From Kiloniella laminariae DSM 19542 (GTDB taxonomy: Bacteria > Pseudomonadota > Alphaproteobacteria > Kiloniellales > Kiloniellaceae), in contig NZ_KB893134.1 of the NCBI RefSeq assembly GCF_000374005.1, forward strand, positions 592,643-656,642: DNA of 64,000 bases, read 5' to 3'. The position numbers and the translations under genes were made by a program. Every line of letters begins with the position of its first letter. Within the stretch, counting starts at the first letter, position 1. The notes under the pieces were generated by a model. That model had not been told where the DNA came from and made no database searches. It saw only the letters and a program-made list of their open reading frames with translations. Positions 42,401 through 51,119 of the stretch are shown here, piece by piece.

Positions 42401-43126
42401 ATGTCTCGAGTAGCGCTTGTTACAGGTGGAACCAGAGGTATCGGTGCGGCCATTTCCATAGCTCTGAAAAATGCAGGCTATAACGTTGCCGCGAGTTATG
42501 CGGGCAATGATCAGGCGGCAAAGACGTTTTCCGAGGCAAATGGTATCGCCGTTTTCAAATGGGATGTTGGTGATTTTGAAGCCTGCCGTGCCGGTATTGA
42601 AACTGTAGAGCAGCAGGTCGGGCCAATTGATGTTCTTGTAAACAACGCGGGCATAACCCGGGATGGGACCCTGCACAAGATGGCGTTGGATCAATGGCGG
42701 GATGTGATCAGCACCAATCTTGATTCCCTGTTCAATATGACGCGCAATGTCATCGAAGGGATGCGGGAACGCGGCTTTGGCCGGATCATCAGTATTTCTT
42801 CTATCAATGGGCAAAAAGGGCAATTTGGCCAAGCCAACTATGCGGCAGCCAAAGCTGGTGTGATCGGTTTTACCAAGTCAATTGCCCTTGAAAATGCCAG
42901 CAAGGGGATCACAGCGAATGTTGTGGCACCGGGCTATATCGGGACAGAAATGGTTCGAGCGGTTCCGGCAGAAGTGCTTAACAGCAAAATTATTCCGCAG
43001 ATTCCGGTTGGCCGCCTTGGGGAGCCGGACGAAATCGCCGAATGTGTTCTCTTTCTTGCTTCTGATAAAGCAGGGTTTATGACGGGCTCGACCCTGACAG
43101 CCAACGGTGGTCAGTATATGGATTAG
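42401..43126 (+). CDS. phaB: acetoacetyl-CoA reductase
   Basis: NADPH-dependent short-chain dehydrogenase making (R)-3-hydroxybutyryl-CoA. The 241-residue protein has the cofactor loop TGGTRGIG (8-15), NNAGITRDG (81-89), the catalytic Ser in SISSINGQKGQFGQ and Tyr-Lys in YAAAK (147-151), with the PhaB-type FGQANYAAAKAG context rather than that of FabG. A strong ribosome site, AGAAAGGA, is 8 bases ahead of the ATG. It ends the phaR-phaC-phaA-phaB cluster and is followed by a terminator. Confidence 0.95.
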   Translation: MSRVALVTGGTRGIGAAISIALKNAGYNVAASYAGNDQAAKTFSEANGIAVFKWDVGDFEACRAGIETVEQQVGPIDVLVNNAGITRDGTLHKMALDQWRDVISTNLDSLFNMTRNVIEGMRERGFGRIISISSINGQKGQFGQANYAAAKAGVIGFTKSIALENASKGITANVVAPGYIGTEMVRAVPAEVLNSKIIPQIPVGRLGEPDEIAECVLFLASDKAGFMTGSTLTANGGQYMD

Positions 43127-43187
43127 GTCTGGATATGATCTGGCAAGGCAGGATTAATCTTTGCCTGTTATATCAGGTTTTACTGAG

Positions 43188-43229
43188 AACGTTCGCGGCT
43201 CCCCCTCTAATGAGCCGCGAACGTTTTTT
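43188..43229 (+). terminator. terminator after phaB
   Basis: AACGTTCGCGGCTC and GAGCCGCGAACGTT pair perfectly over 14 bases around a 10-base loop, followed by TTTTA, 62 bases beyond the phaB stop. Confidence 0.93.
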
Positions 43230-43303
43230 ATTGCGACCAGCTGCCCGACTTCTTAAACCTTGATTGCCTTAATTTATCGTTTCCCTGTGGAGTACCAAAG
43301 ACC

Positions 43304-43987
43304 ATGTCATCTTATCCCGAACTGATTATTTTTGATTGTGATGGTGTTCTGGTTGATAGCGAGGTGCTTTCATCCCGGGTGGTTTCCGAGACACTTGGGC
43401 GCTATGGAATAAGTATTACCCCCGATGAAACCGCTGCCAGGTTTTCCGGATTTACAGATGAAGCTATTGGCCATTTTTTTGCTGCTGAGTCCCGACCCAA
43501 AATTCCTGAAAACTTTGCTTCAATCGTTGAAGAGGCAACAATCTCCTGTTTTCCAGACGAGCTGAAGTCTCTGCCGTATATCCGGGAAACACTTGCCAGC
43601 TTGCCATGCCTTTTTTGTGTGGCATCGAACAGCCGGACGAAACGGCTGGATCTGGCGCTGGCGGCAACCGGGCTTGACCGTTTTTTTGCACCGGAATGTC
43701 GTTTCAGCTCATCTCTTGTTAAAAACCCCAAACCGGCCCCGGAGTTACATTTACTCGCCTGTCAACAGATGGGAGTGGTGCCGGAGCGGGCACTGGTCAT
43801 CGAGGATACTTCCACAGGGGTAACGGCAGCGGTTGCGGCAGGTATTCCTGTTTTGGGATATATCGGTGCCTCGCATATTACAGATACGCCGCGTCAGAAA
43901 AAAGCGTTGCTGGATGCAGGGGTTTTTGCCGTATTTGAAGATATGCGCCAATTGCAAAGCATGGTGATGGATTATGCTGCGGTATAA
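43304..43987 (+). CDS. HAD phosphatase, beta-phosphoglucomutase/phosphoglycolate-phosphatase type
   Basis: A 227-residue HAD hydrolase with a C1 cap. Motif I is FDCDGVLVDSE (about 10-20), motif II is CVASNSRTKR, motif III is the Lys in KNPKPAPE and motif IV is IEDTSTGVTAAVAAG. The DSE after motif I places it in the beta-phosphoglucomutase-like group that includes sugar phosphatases (YieH/YfbT type). The substrate cannot be told. It has its own unit after the phaB terminator and converges on the cupin gene with 44 bases between stops. Confidence 0.88.
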   Translation: MSSYPELIIFDCDGVLVDSEVLSSRVVSETLGRYGISITPDETAARFSGFTDEAIGHFFAAESRPKIPENFASIVEEATISCFPDELKSLPYIRETLASLPCLFCVASNSRTKRLDLALAATGLDRFFAPECRFSSSLVKNPKPAPELHLLACQQMGVVPERALVIEDTSTGVTAAVAAGIPVLGYIGASHITDTPRQKKALLDAGVFAVFEDMRQLQSMVMDYAAV

Positions 43988-44031
43988 CCTGTTGCCTTGA
44001 CTTGTTTTGGCATGCTTCTGTGGGACAGAGA

Positions 44032-44454
44032 TTACGCCGGAGACCATTCTGGCGAGGCCAGTTCAAAGCCATCGAAACTGAAGGCAGGGGCGACAGTACA
44101 GCCAACCAGACACCAGCCTTCCTCGGCGTTGGCGGCTTGCCAGTGTTGCTTCGGAATAACATATTGCGGGGTTTGCCCGGCAAGCACATCAGGTCCAAGA
44201 ATAACTTCTTCACCCTTTACACCATCATGGCTTTTCAGCTTTAGAGGGCTTCCCGCATACCAGTGCCACATCTCGACAGCATCAATGCGGTGCCAGTGAG
44301 AAGACTGTCCTTTTTCCAGCAGGAAAAAAATAGCGGTCTGGTCGCCACGGCTGCCATCATCAGCTGTGTGGCGATAAGTTTCCCGATACCATCCGCCTTC
44401 AGGATGAGGCTGGAGCTGAAGATGATTTATCAGGTCGCGGGCTTGCTGGTTCAT
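44032..44454 (-). CDS. cupin family protein (DUF985)
   Basis: A 140-residue single-domain cupin of the DUF985 type. It begins with LINHLQLQPHPEGGWYRETYR, the hallmark of this family, and has TAIFFLLEKGQSSHWHRIDAVEMWHWYAG with the His residues that could bind a metal or ligand, and a C-terminal strand with WCLVGCTVAPAFSFDGFEL. No reaction is established for the family. It seems monocistronic, 75 bases downstream of the glutathione transferase gene on the same strand. Confidence 0.88.
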   Translation of the reverse strand: MNQQARDLINHLQLQPHPEGGWYRETYRHTADDGSRGDQTAIFFLLEKGQSSHWHRIDAVEMWHWYAGSPLKLKSHDGVKGEEVILGPDVLAGQTPQYVIPKQHWQAANAEEGWCLVGCTVAPAFSFDGFELASPEWSPA

Positions 44455-44529
44455 TGAGAACTCCTGAATCAGAATATTGTCTGGGGATCAACAGGGCGAT
44501 CCCCAGACAGTATTCGCTAAGTCGTGAGA

Positions 44530-45147
44530 CTAGAGGTTTTTGGGAGGGGCTGTTTTGGTGACGGATGGGCGGCGTGATGTGGTTTCAAACCATTGCGCCA
44601 GCCCGGGGTGGCCTGTGCGCCAGTCCTCATCACCGTAACGGAAGTCCAAATAAGCCAAGGCGCAGACAAGAGCAATTTCGCCTATAGCAAAGTTTTTGCC
44701 GAAATCCCCGGAAGAGAGCGCCTGCTCAAAAAAATTCAGAGCCTTGTCGATTTTCATGCGCTGCTGATCATGCAGGCCCGACCATTGCAGTTTTTCCGGG
44801 CGGAGCCTGCGTTCCATAGTGCGAAGAATACTTGCATCCATGATGCCATCCGCCAGGGCGTGGGCATTTTGGCTCTGCCATCTTGCCTCACCGTTGCGCG
44901 GGATCAGGGGGACATCATCGGAAAGACTGTCCAGGTATTCGCAGATCAGAGGAGAATTACAGAGGACGCTGCCCTCCCTTGTCGTCAAGGCAGGAACCTT
45001 TCCCAAGGGGTTTGTTTGCCATATCGGCGAGTCAGCGGTGAAGGTTGGGGCAGGGACAGTTTCAATTTCCTGATCCAGCCCTTTTTCAATCGCAACCATC
45101 AGGACTTTGCGCACATAGGGGGAGGTCGAGGAGTAATAGAGTTGCAT
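44530..45147 (-). CDS. glutathione S-transferase family protein
   Basis: A 204-residue protein with a thioredoxin-like N-terminal domain (YYSSTSPYVRKVLMVAIEKGL; NPLGKVPAL with the cis-Pro; a glutathione-binding Ser in CNSPLICEYLD) and an all-helical C-terminal domain. Ser-Pro-Tyr replaces the catalytic Cys-Pro-x-Cys of glutaredoxins, as in many bacterial transferases. The ATG giving MQLYYSSTSP follows GGAG by eight bases and is preferred to one four codons upstream. It lies 72 bases downstream of gloB on the same strand; a joint detoxification role with that glutathione enzyme is possible. Confidence 0.88.
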   Translation of the reverse strand: MQLYYSSTSPYVRKVLMVAIEKGLDQEIETVPAPTFTADSPIWQTNPLGKVPALTTREGSVLCNSPLICEYLDSLSDDVPLIPRNGEARWQSQNAHALADGIMDASILRTMERRLRPEKLQWSGLHDQQRMKIDKALNFFEQALSSGDFGKNFAIGEIALVCALAYLDFRYGDEDWRTGHPGLAQWFETTSRRPSVTKTAPPKNL

Positions 45148-45219
45148 AAGGGGCTCCACAGCTTGGGGACGTGAGGTTTTACTCTAGAGTTGTTTCCTGT
45201 TGAAACAAGAAAAGGGTGC

Positions 45220-45987
45220 TTAAAAATTATCTTTCCTGTGACGGATTTCGGTAAAAACCTCCTCGTCAGATGCCTGGCTCATCGCGAGTATCTTTCTGAT
45301 TTTTGGGTCTCCCGGGCGGAGAAAAGGATTGGTGGCAAACTCGTCACCCAGACGGCTTGGAATCGTGGGCAATTTGTCCTGCCTCAGCCTCTCTATCTCT
45401 TCTGCTCGCTGGATCAGAGCGGGATTCTCAGGGTCGATACTCAAGGCAAACCGGGCGTTGGAAAGTGTGTACTCGTGGGCGCAACAGACAAGAGTTTCCT
45501 CGGGTAAGCTGAGATACTGCTGCAGGGACTGCCACATCATTTCCGCTGTGCCTTCGAAAAGGCGGCCACAACCGAGAGCAAAAAGGCTGTCGCCGGAAAA
45601 GAGCAGAGCTGATTTTTTGAACCAGAAGGCAATATGCCCGAGAGTGTGTCCTGGTACGGAAAAAATTTCAGCAGTTTCAGAGCCAAATACCAGCTGCTGG
45701 CCTCCCTCAAGGGCGTGATCAAGCTGAGAGATTTTCTGCCGCTCCCTGGCCGGGCCGATAACCGTTGCTCCGGTTGCTGCCTTGATCTCTGCAACGCCCC
45801 CGATGTGGTCGTGATGATGATGGGTCAAGAGAATATGGGTGATTTTCCAGTCGCAGGAACTGGCTTCTCGCAGTATTGGCAGGGATTCTCCGGGGTCAAT
45901 GACCGCAACAACACCAGACACAGGATCCCGCAGGAGGTAACAGTAATTATCACTGAGAATGGGGATTTGTTTGACCTCTAGCGCCAT
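45220..45987 (-). CDS. gloB: hydroxyacylglutathione hydrolase (glyoxalase II)
   Basis: Hydrolyses S-lactoylglutathione in methylglyoxal detoxification. The 255-residue metallo-beta-lactamase-fold protein has the metal motif THHHHDH (55-61), the later ligands in VPGHTLGHIAF and FSGDSLFALGCGRLFEG, and CCAHEYT with the glutathione-site residues; the C-terminal helical domain ends with KDNF. It is divergent from a methyltransferase gene with about 170 bases between them, an arrangement found in many alphaproteobacteria. Confidence 0.96.
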   Translation of the reverse strand: MALEVKQIPILSDNYCYLLRDPVSGVVAVIDPGESLPILREASSCDWKITHILLTHHHHDHIGGVAEIKAATGATVIGPARERQKISQLDHALEGGQQLVFGSETAEIFSVPGHTLGHIAFWFKKSALLFSGDSLFALGCGRLFEGTAEMMWQSLQQYLSLPEETLVCCAHEYTLSNARFALSIDPENPALIQRAEEIERLRQDKLPTIPSRLGDEFATNPFLRPGDPKIRKILAMSQASDEEVFTEIRHRKDNF

Positions 45988-46159
45988 GGGGGACTGTTCC
46001 TGTTGTATTGCGTTGGCTTTTCATTTGTTAATGCGATCTTAGCGCCCTATGTTTTAAAGATCGACTGCCGTTTTTCTTTTCCGGGATTTATCTATCCTTT
46101 TCGGTGATCTTTCCGGGAAAGAGTTCAGGGACGGCAAACCTATCTTTTCAGAGAGCATC

Positions 46160-46921
46160 ATGTGGACAGACGTTGTTGATCTACAGGATTTCTATGGTAC
46201 GCGCCTGGGAGCGGTGGCGGCCCACGTCATCCGCGGGAATATCCGTGATCACTGGCGCGATGTTCGTGGGAAAACGGTGCTCGGGCTTGGTTACACGACC
46301 CCGTATCTGACACAGTTTGAAGACGAAGCCGATCGGGTGATGGCTTTTATGCCAGCGTCTCAAGGGGTTTGTCACTGGCCGAAAGGCGGACCCGGGAAAA
46401 CATCACTGGTTGATGAGACGATGTTGCCACTACCAGACTATTCGGTTGATCGGGTCCTGCTGGTGCACGGTCTGGAGAGTAGTGAATACCTGAGAGATAT
46501 GCTCCGCGAGATCTGGAGGGTACTGACTGGTGATGGCCGCCTGTTGATCGTTACACCAAATCGTCGGGGGATCTGGGCCCGGATTGATAAAACGCCTTTT
46601 GGCTGGGGGCATCCCTTCAGCCGTTCACAGATTGCCCAGCTTCTTGATGATACACTTTTCGTGCCGATGAGCACCAAGCGGTCTCTTTATGTTCCGCCGA
46701 GCCAAAGAGCTACAATTCTTCAAGCTGCACCTGCCTGGGAAAGAATAGGGCGACGATTTTTCCCGACCTTTGCCGGGGTTTTGACCGTCGAGGCGGGCAA
46801 GCAGCTTTATATCCCGAGTACACGCAAGCGGGCGTCCGGGATAAGACGTCCGGGGCTGGCCAATGTGCCGAATGTCTTCCAGAAAGATAGCCCTCTTCGC
46901 GAGGCCATTGAAGAAGGCTAG
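46160..46921 (+). CDS. class I SAM-dependent methyltransferase
   Basis: A 253-residue protein with a methyltransferase Rossmann core: motif I VLGLGYTTPYL, an acidic post-motif, DYSVDRVLLVHGLES as motif IV region and LREIWRVLTGDGRLLIVTPNRRGIWAR, which is typical of the Methyltransf_11 group. The C-terminal 60 residues are basic and differ from that core. Substrate unknown. Because the divergent neighbour gloB makes D-lactate and glutathione, a stress link can be imagined, but nothing in the sequence supports one. It converges on metW. Confidence 0.85.
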   Translation: MWTDVVDLQDFYGTRLGAVAAHVIRGNIRDHWRDVRGKTVLGLGYTTPYLTQFEDEADRVMAFMPASQGVCHWPKGGPGKTSLVDETMLPLPDYSVDRVLLVHGLESSEYLRDMLREIWRVLTGDGRLLIVTPNRRGIWARIDKTPFGWGHPFSRSQIAQLLDDTLFVPMSTKRSLYVPPSQRATILQAAPAWERIGRRFFPTFAGVLTVEAGKQLYIPSTRKRASGIRRPGLANVPNVFQKDSPLREAIEEG

Positions 46922-47031
46922 CCTTGAAAGGGACGGGCTGTTCTGAGCTTTAGCCGTAGCCGCGCGTCGTCTCGTATAAGGCGAGCAGTGCCTTCCTGAT
47001 AGGGGCCTATATATCAGCCCGGCTTTGCCGT

Positions 47032-47640
47032 CTATTTCCGGTGCAGTAAAAAGATGGCCTGCTGTGCTGTCAGGTTGGGGAACAGCAATTGTTTTTGGCG
47101 ACCGCGTTCATCCAGAAACAACGTCTTGGCGATGCGGATATTCATATCCTGACAAAGAGCAAAAAAATCATCGACGGTGCAGAAGTGAATGTTCGGCGTT
47201 TCGTACCACTGGAAAGAAAGGGACTGTGTCACAGGCATCCTGCCTGCAAACGCAAGGCTGGAACGTACGCGCCAGTGTCCAAAATTGGGGAACGAAACGA
47301 TGGCCTTTTGCCCGACACGTAACAATTCCTCCAGAACATGCCGGGGGTTGTTGGTCGCCTGAATTGTCTGACTTAGAATGGCGTAATCAAAAGCATCGTC
47401 CGGATAGTACTGCAGATCGGTATCCGCGTTACCCTGAATAACCGAGAGGCCGCGTGCGACACAGAGATTCACGCCCTTTTGCGAGAGTTCTACCCCGCGC
47501 CCGGAAACAGCCCGGTTGTGGACAAGAAAATCCAGCAACGCACCATCGTCGCAGCCAATATCAAGCACCCTGCTGTCGGGTTCAATCATGTCGGCAATAA
47601 GTCGGAGGTCGTTCCGTAAGGTATTGTTTGCCGCCGTCAT
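47032..47640 (-). CDS. metW: methionine biosynthesis protein MetW
   Basis: A 202-residue methyltransferase-fold protein of the MetW family: [26 protein letters not shown] opens with motif I, then [27 protein letters not shown] and [27 protein letters not shown]. MetW is encoded beside MetX in many proteobacteria and is needed for full homoserine acyltransferase activity in some. It overlaps the metX stop by four bases (ATGA), so the two are coupled. Confidence 0.95.
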   Translation of the reverse strand: MTAANNTLRNDLRLIADMIEPDSRVLDIGCDDGALLDFLVHNRAVSGRGVELSQKGVNLCVARGLSVIQGNADTDLQYYPDDAFDYAILSQTIQATNNPRHVLEELLRVGQKAIVSFPNFGHWRVRSSLAFAGRMPVTQSLSFQWYETPNIHFCTVDDFFALCQDMNIRIAKTLFLDERGRQKQLLFPNLTAQQAIFLLHRK

Positions 47641-48824
47641 GATGTTGTCCCCTTGCCATGTCCATTGAACCAGCGCTCGGCACAGCCCTTAACAAAACCG
47701 TCAATCGTCTCGTGAAATTCAGGCTCATCAAGCAGGAAGGCATCATGACCGGCATCGCTTTCCACCTCGACGAAAGAGACATCAGCAGCAACTGCGTTGA
47801 GCGCGTGAACGATATCTCTGTTGGCTTTGGTCGGGAACAGCCAGTCGCTGGTGAAAGAGACCACACAAAAACGTACGGGAGAGTCCTTGAAAGCATTTGC
47901 CAGACGTCCCTTGTGTTCAGCAGCCAGGTCAAAATAGTCCATAGCCCGGGTGATATAGAGATAGGAATTGGCGTCGAAGCGCTCGACAAAGGTATAACCT
48001 TGGTGACGCAGGTAACTTTCGACCTGAAAATCTGCATCAAAACCATAGGTGAGATTGGAACGATCCTGAAGCCTGCGGCCGAATTTACGGTGGAGCGCAG
48101 GTTCAGACAGATAGGTCACATGCGCCGTCATCCGGGCAACAGACAAGCCGGCTCTCGGAACCTTGTTTTTTTCCAGATAGGCCCCGTGACACCAGTCGGG
48201 ATCGGCCATGATTGCCTGGCGCCCAACTTCGTGGAAAGCAATATTCTGTGCCGTATGGCGCGGAGCCGTGGCAATGGGAATAGCCGCAAAAACCATTTCG
48301 GGATAACTGACTGCCCACTGCAGGACTTGCATACCCCCCATAGATCCGCCGATGACACAGAACAGTTTTTCAATGCCCATGTGGTCAATCAGGCGCTTTT
48401 GGGCACGGACCATATCCCCGATAGTGATAACCGGAAAATTAAGTCCGTAGGGTTTGCCTGTTTCGGGGCTAATCGAAACCGGACCAGTGGAGCCCATGCA
48501 GCCGCCGATCACACTGCTGCAGATTACAAAATACTTTTCGGTATCAATTGCCTTGCCGGGCCCAACCATCAAAGACCACCAGCCTGGTTTTTCTGTGATG
48601 GGGTGGGTCTCTGAAACAAACTGGTCCCCGGTCAGAGCATGACAGATCAGGACAGCATTGGTTTTGTCTGGATTCAGGGTGCCATAGGTCTGGTAAGCGA
48701 TTTCAATTGGCCCAAACGACAGGCCGCTGTCCAGAGGCATCGGCTCTTCAAATAGAACACGTTGACCTGGGAGCTGGACTGTCTTGTCCTGAATTCGGAT
48801 CTCATGGCAGTTGGTATCAGTCAT
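47637..48824 (-). CDS. metX: homoserine O-acetyltransferase (MetX type)
   Basis: First committed step of methionine synthesis; activates homoserine. The 395-residue alpha/beta hydrolase has the nucleophile Ser in [13 protein letters not shown], the Asp in FTSDWLFPT and the His in [22 protein letters not shown] and GCMGSTGP are typical for MetX. Whether acetyl- or succinyl-CoA is used cannot be read safely from sequence, as both occur in this family. Upstream of the ATG there is no clear ribosome site but a pair of direct repeats around a hairpin; I found no match to the SAM-II riboswitch often placed before alphaproteobacterial metX or metA. Confidence 0.95.
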   Translation of the reverse strand: MTDTNCHEIRIQDKTVQLPGQRVLFEEPMPLDSGLSFGPIEIAYQTYGTLNPDKTNAVLICHALTGDQFVSETHPITEKPGWWSLMVGPGKAIDTEKYFVICSSVIGGCMGSTGPVSISPETGKPYGLNFPVITIGDMVRAQKRLIDHMGIEKLFCVIGGSMGGMQVLQWAVSYPEMVFAAIPIATAPRHTAQNIAFHEVGRQAIMADPDWCHGAYLEKNKVPRAGLSVARMTAHVTYLSEPALHRKFGRRLQDRSNLTYGFDADFQVESYLRHQGYTFVERFDANSYLYITRAMDYFDLAAEHKGRLANAFKDSPVRFCVVSFTSDWLFPTKANRDIVHALNAVAADVSFVEVESDAGHDAFLLDEPEFHETIDGFVKGCAERWFNGHGKGTTS

Positions 48825-49151
48825 TGCGACAGGGCTGTCTCACTCTGGTTTACCCGTTTCGGGTTTTACTCACTCTGGAAAATACGAAGAGCAGGGAAAA
48901 ACATCTACTGGTACAGCAGGCTAGAGGCCTTCCCGGAGTTTGTCACTGCTACTCCGTTTTGTCTGGTCATAAAACTGTTCAAAACTGCGTGTATTATTCT
49001 TATGCAAAGCTTTTATCGCCGGGGGTGCTGTCGTGCAAGAAAGAATGGTTTGGCAGAGGTTTTTAAAGAATCTTTCCTTTGCTTTTCAACCGGGCTGTGT
49101 CTATCTGTTTGACTCGGTTTTAGGAACAGGCATCAGGGAATTTTATCTGAG
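48825..49151. other. metX / chorismate mutase divergent spacer
   Basis: A 327-base spacer. On its left, CTCACTCTGG occurs twice (48839-48848 and 48869-48878) on either side of the hairpin ACCCG-TTT-CGGGT (48852-48864), 15-54 bases ahead of metX. The rest is AT-richer and holds no clear gene, terminator or known riboswitch motif. Confidence 0.55.
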
Positions 49152-49988
49152 ATGGAACAGCTTGCCGATCTTCGAGGTCAGATCGATGAAATTGACACGC
49201 AGATTCATGATTTGTTGATGAAGCGCGCGGGTGTTATTCAGGTGATCTCTGCGCAAAACGAGCAGGCAAAATCAGGTTTGCGTCCTGGTCGGGAGGCACA
49301 GGTTTTACGGCGTCTGGTCAGGCGTCATGCAGGGGTTTTGCCCAAAGCCGTTGTTGTTAGAATCTGGCGCGAGATTTTTGCCAGTAGTGCCCAGCTTGGC
49401 AGTGAGCTGGCCGTTTCGGTTTATGCCCCGGAAAGTGATACCAGATTCTATGACCTTGCCCGGGAACATTTTGGCATGATGACCCCTATCCGGGGATGTC
49501 AGACCGTGATGTCTGTCCTTCGAGAGGTCACCGACGGACAAACATCAGTCGGGGTATTGCCACTGCCTTTTACCGGTGAGGATAATCCGTGGTGGTTGGC
49601 TCTTGCCCAGGGTGAAGCCGCAACCAACACCCGGATCATTGCCCGTCTGCCCTTTTACAATGCCAGCGGAACGGAGCTGGCCGAAGCCGTAATTGTTGCT
49701 CAGGATACACAGGAAGCTACCGGAGCTGACAGAAGTTATGTTGTTGCTGAATCCGGTGAACCCCTGTCCCGTTCAACCTTGAAAAGCCTGCTTGATAAAG
49801 CAGGTCTTCCATCGCTTAATATTCAGATCCATGCCCCTGATCCTGCGTATAGCTTACAATTGATCGAGGTGGATGATTATGTTGCTCCAGGTGATACACG
49901 TCTGGCGCATCTGGGGGAGCTTTCGGACCAGCGCATTACCCATGCCTGGACGATTGGTGGTTACGCTGTTCCCCTGACAGAGGCGTAA
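49152..49988 (+). CDS. chorismate mutase with prephenate-dehydratase-like C-terminal domain
   Basis: A 278-residue protein. Residues 1-85 form an AroQ-type chorismate mutase (LRGQIDEIDTQIHDLLMKRAGVIQVI, then the Arg/Lys/Glu pattern, then VVRIWREIFASS). Residues 88-275 look like a prephenate dehydratase-type two-lobed fold (AREHFGMMTPIRGCQTVMSVLREVTDG, GVLPLPF), but the Thr-Arg-Phe catalytic motif of dehydratases is not evident. It may thus be only a mutase with a regulatory or structural second domain. It heads the operon with hisC and prephenate dehydrogenase, giving chorismate to prephenate to tyrosine. Confidence 0.85.
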   Translation: MEQLADLRGQIDEIDTQIHDLLMKRAGVIQVISAQNEQAKSGLRPGREAQVLRRLVRRHAGVLPKAVVVRIWREIFASSAQLGSELAVSVYAPESDTRFYDLAREHFGMMTPIRGCQTVMSVLREVTDGQTSVGVLPLPFTGEDNPWWLALAQGEAATNTRIIARLPFYNASGTELAEAVIVAQDTQEATGADRSYVVAESGEPLSRSTLKSLLDKAGLPSLNIQIHAPDPAYSLQLIEVDDYVAPGDTRLAHLGELSDQRITHAWTIGGYAVPLTEA

Positions 49989-49992
49989 CAAC

Positions 49993-50012
49993 CGGCCTCA
50001 GGCCGTTTTTTT
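49993..50012 (+). terminator. short T7-tailed hairpin inside the aromatic operon
   Basis: CGGCC-TCA-GGCCG followed by seven T lies between the chorismate mutase stop (49988) and the hisC start (50022). The 5-bp stem is short but GC-only. It may lower read-through into hisC, or act as a weak attenuator. Confidence 0.5.
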
Positions 50013-50021
50013 CCGATAGAT

Positions 50022-51119
50022 ATGAAAGTTCAGAGAATGGCTCTTAAACCACAACCCGGAATTATGGATGTTTCCCCTTATGTTGGTGGAGAATCTAAAG
50101 TTGAAGGTGTCGACCGGATCTGCCGCTTGGCGTCCAATGAAAACCCGCTTGGGGCTTCGGATGCAGCAAGAAAGGCGTATCAAGGCGTTGTAGACAATCT
50201 TCATCGATATCCGGATGGTGGTTCCTGTCTGCTTCGGAATGGGATTGCTGAAGCCGAAGGCCTTGTTGCCGACCAGATCGTTTGTGGCGCCGGCTCTGAT
50301 GAGCTTCTGGCCTTGTTGATACGATCCTATGTGGGGATTGGCGACGAGATCGTCTACAATGAACACGGTTTCCTGATGTACCCGATTGGGGCAAAGACAG
50401 CTGGTGCTGTTCCGGTAAAGGCTGCAGAGCAGGACTTGCGGATTGATGTTGAGGCCATGCTTGGCGCGGTCACGGATAAAACAAAAATCATGTTCCTGGC
50501 CAATCCGAATAATCCGACCGGCAGTTACATCACGGAAAAAGAGCTCCGTTATCTGCGTGAAAACCTTAACGAAGATGTTCTGCTGGTGATCGATGCGGCC
50601 TATTGTGAATATGTGGACAGTCCGGACTATATCAGTGGCGCCTCCATGGTGGAGGAGTTTGGCAACGTGGTTATGACTCGGACGTTTTCCAAAATTCACG
50701 GTCTGGCATCTCTGCGTCTGGGCTGGGCCTACTGTCCTCCAGAAGTTGCCGATGTTCTCAACCGTGTCCGGGGACCGTTTAACGTGAGCCTTGCTGCCCA
50801 GGCTGCAGGTGTCGCGGCAATCAAGGACAAGGCACACATTGAGCGATCGAAAGAGCTGAATGCGAGACTTTTAAACTGGTTCCGTCAGCAAGTGGCTGAA
50901 TTGGGGCTGGAAACCCGCACCTCCGTTGCAAACTTTGTCTTGCTGGATTTCAAGACTACCGAGAAGGCGGCTGCAGCACTGGAGTTTCTCAAACAACGCG
51001 GAATCCTTGTGCGCGGGATGGGAGCTTATGGTTTGTCCGGCTTCCTGAGGATCAGTATTGGAACAGACGAAGAAATGAGGGCGGTGGTTGAAAACCTGAC
51101 CGTATTTGTCAATGGATGA
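50022..51119 (+). CDS. hisC: histidinol-phosphate / aromatic aminotransferase
   Basis: PLP-dependent class I/II aminotransferase of 365 residues. LASNENPLGAS is the N-terminal substrate region, NPNNPTG (161-167) binds PLP, and Lys224 in TFSKIHGLASLRLG forms the Schiff base; the C-terminal Arg lies in GFLRISIGT. HisC-type enzymes serve histidine synthesis and also transaminate aromatic keto acids. Its position between chorismate mutase and prephenate dehydrogenase suggests the latter use, possibly both. Its stop overlaps the next start by eight bases. No ribosome site is visible before its ATG, where the T7 hairpin lies. Confidence 0.93.
   Translation: MKVQRMALKPQPGIMDVSPYVGGESKVEGVDRICRLASNENPLGASDAARKAYQGVVDNLHRYPDGGSCLLRNGIAEAEGLVADQIVCGAGSDELLALLIRSYVGIGDEIVYNEHGFLMYPIGAKTAGAVPVKAAEQDLRIDVEAMLGAVTDKTKIMFLANPNNPTGSYITEKELRYLRENLNEDVLLVIDAAYCEYVDSPDYISGASMVEEFGNVVMTRTFSKIHGLASLRLGWAYCPPEVADVLNRVRGPFNVSLAAQAAGVAAIKDKAHIERSKELNARLLNWFRQQVAELGLETRTSVANFVLLDFKTTEKAAAALEFLKQRGILVRGMGAYGLSGFLRISIGTDEEMRAVVENLTVFVNG

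Noticed and set aside
48825-49000. SAM-II riboswitch ahead of metX
   Set aside because: I looked for the conserved segments of this aptamer on the minus strand and did not find them; only a repeat-flanked hairpin is present.
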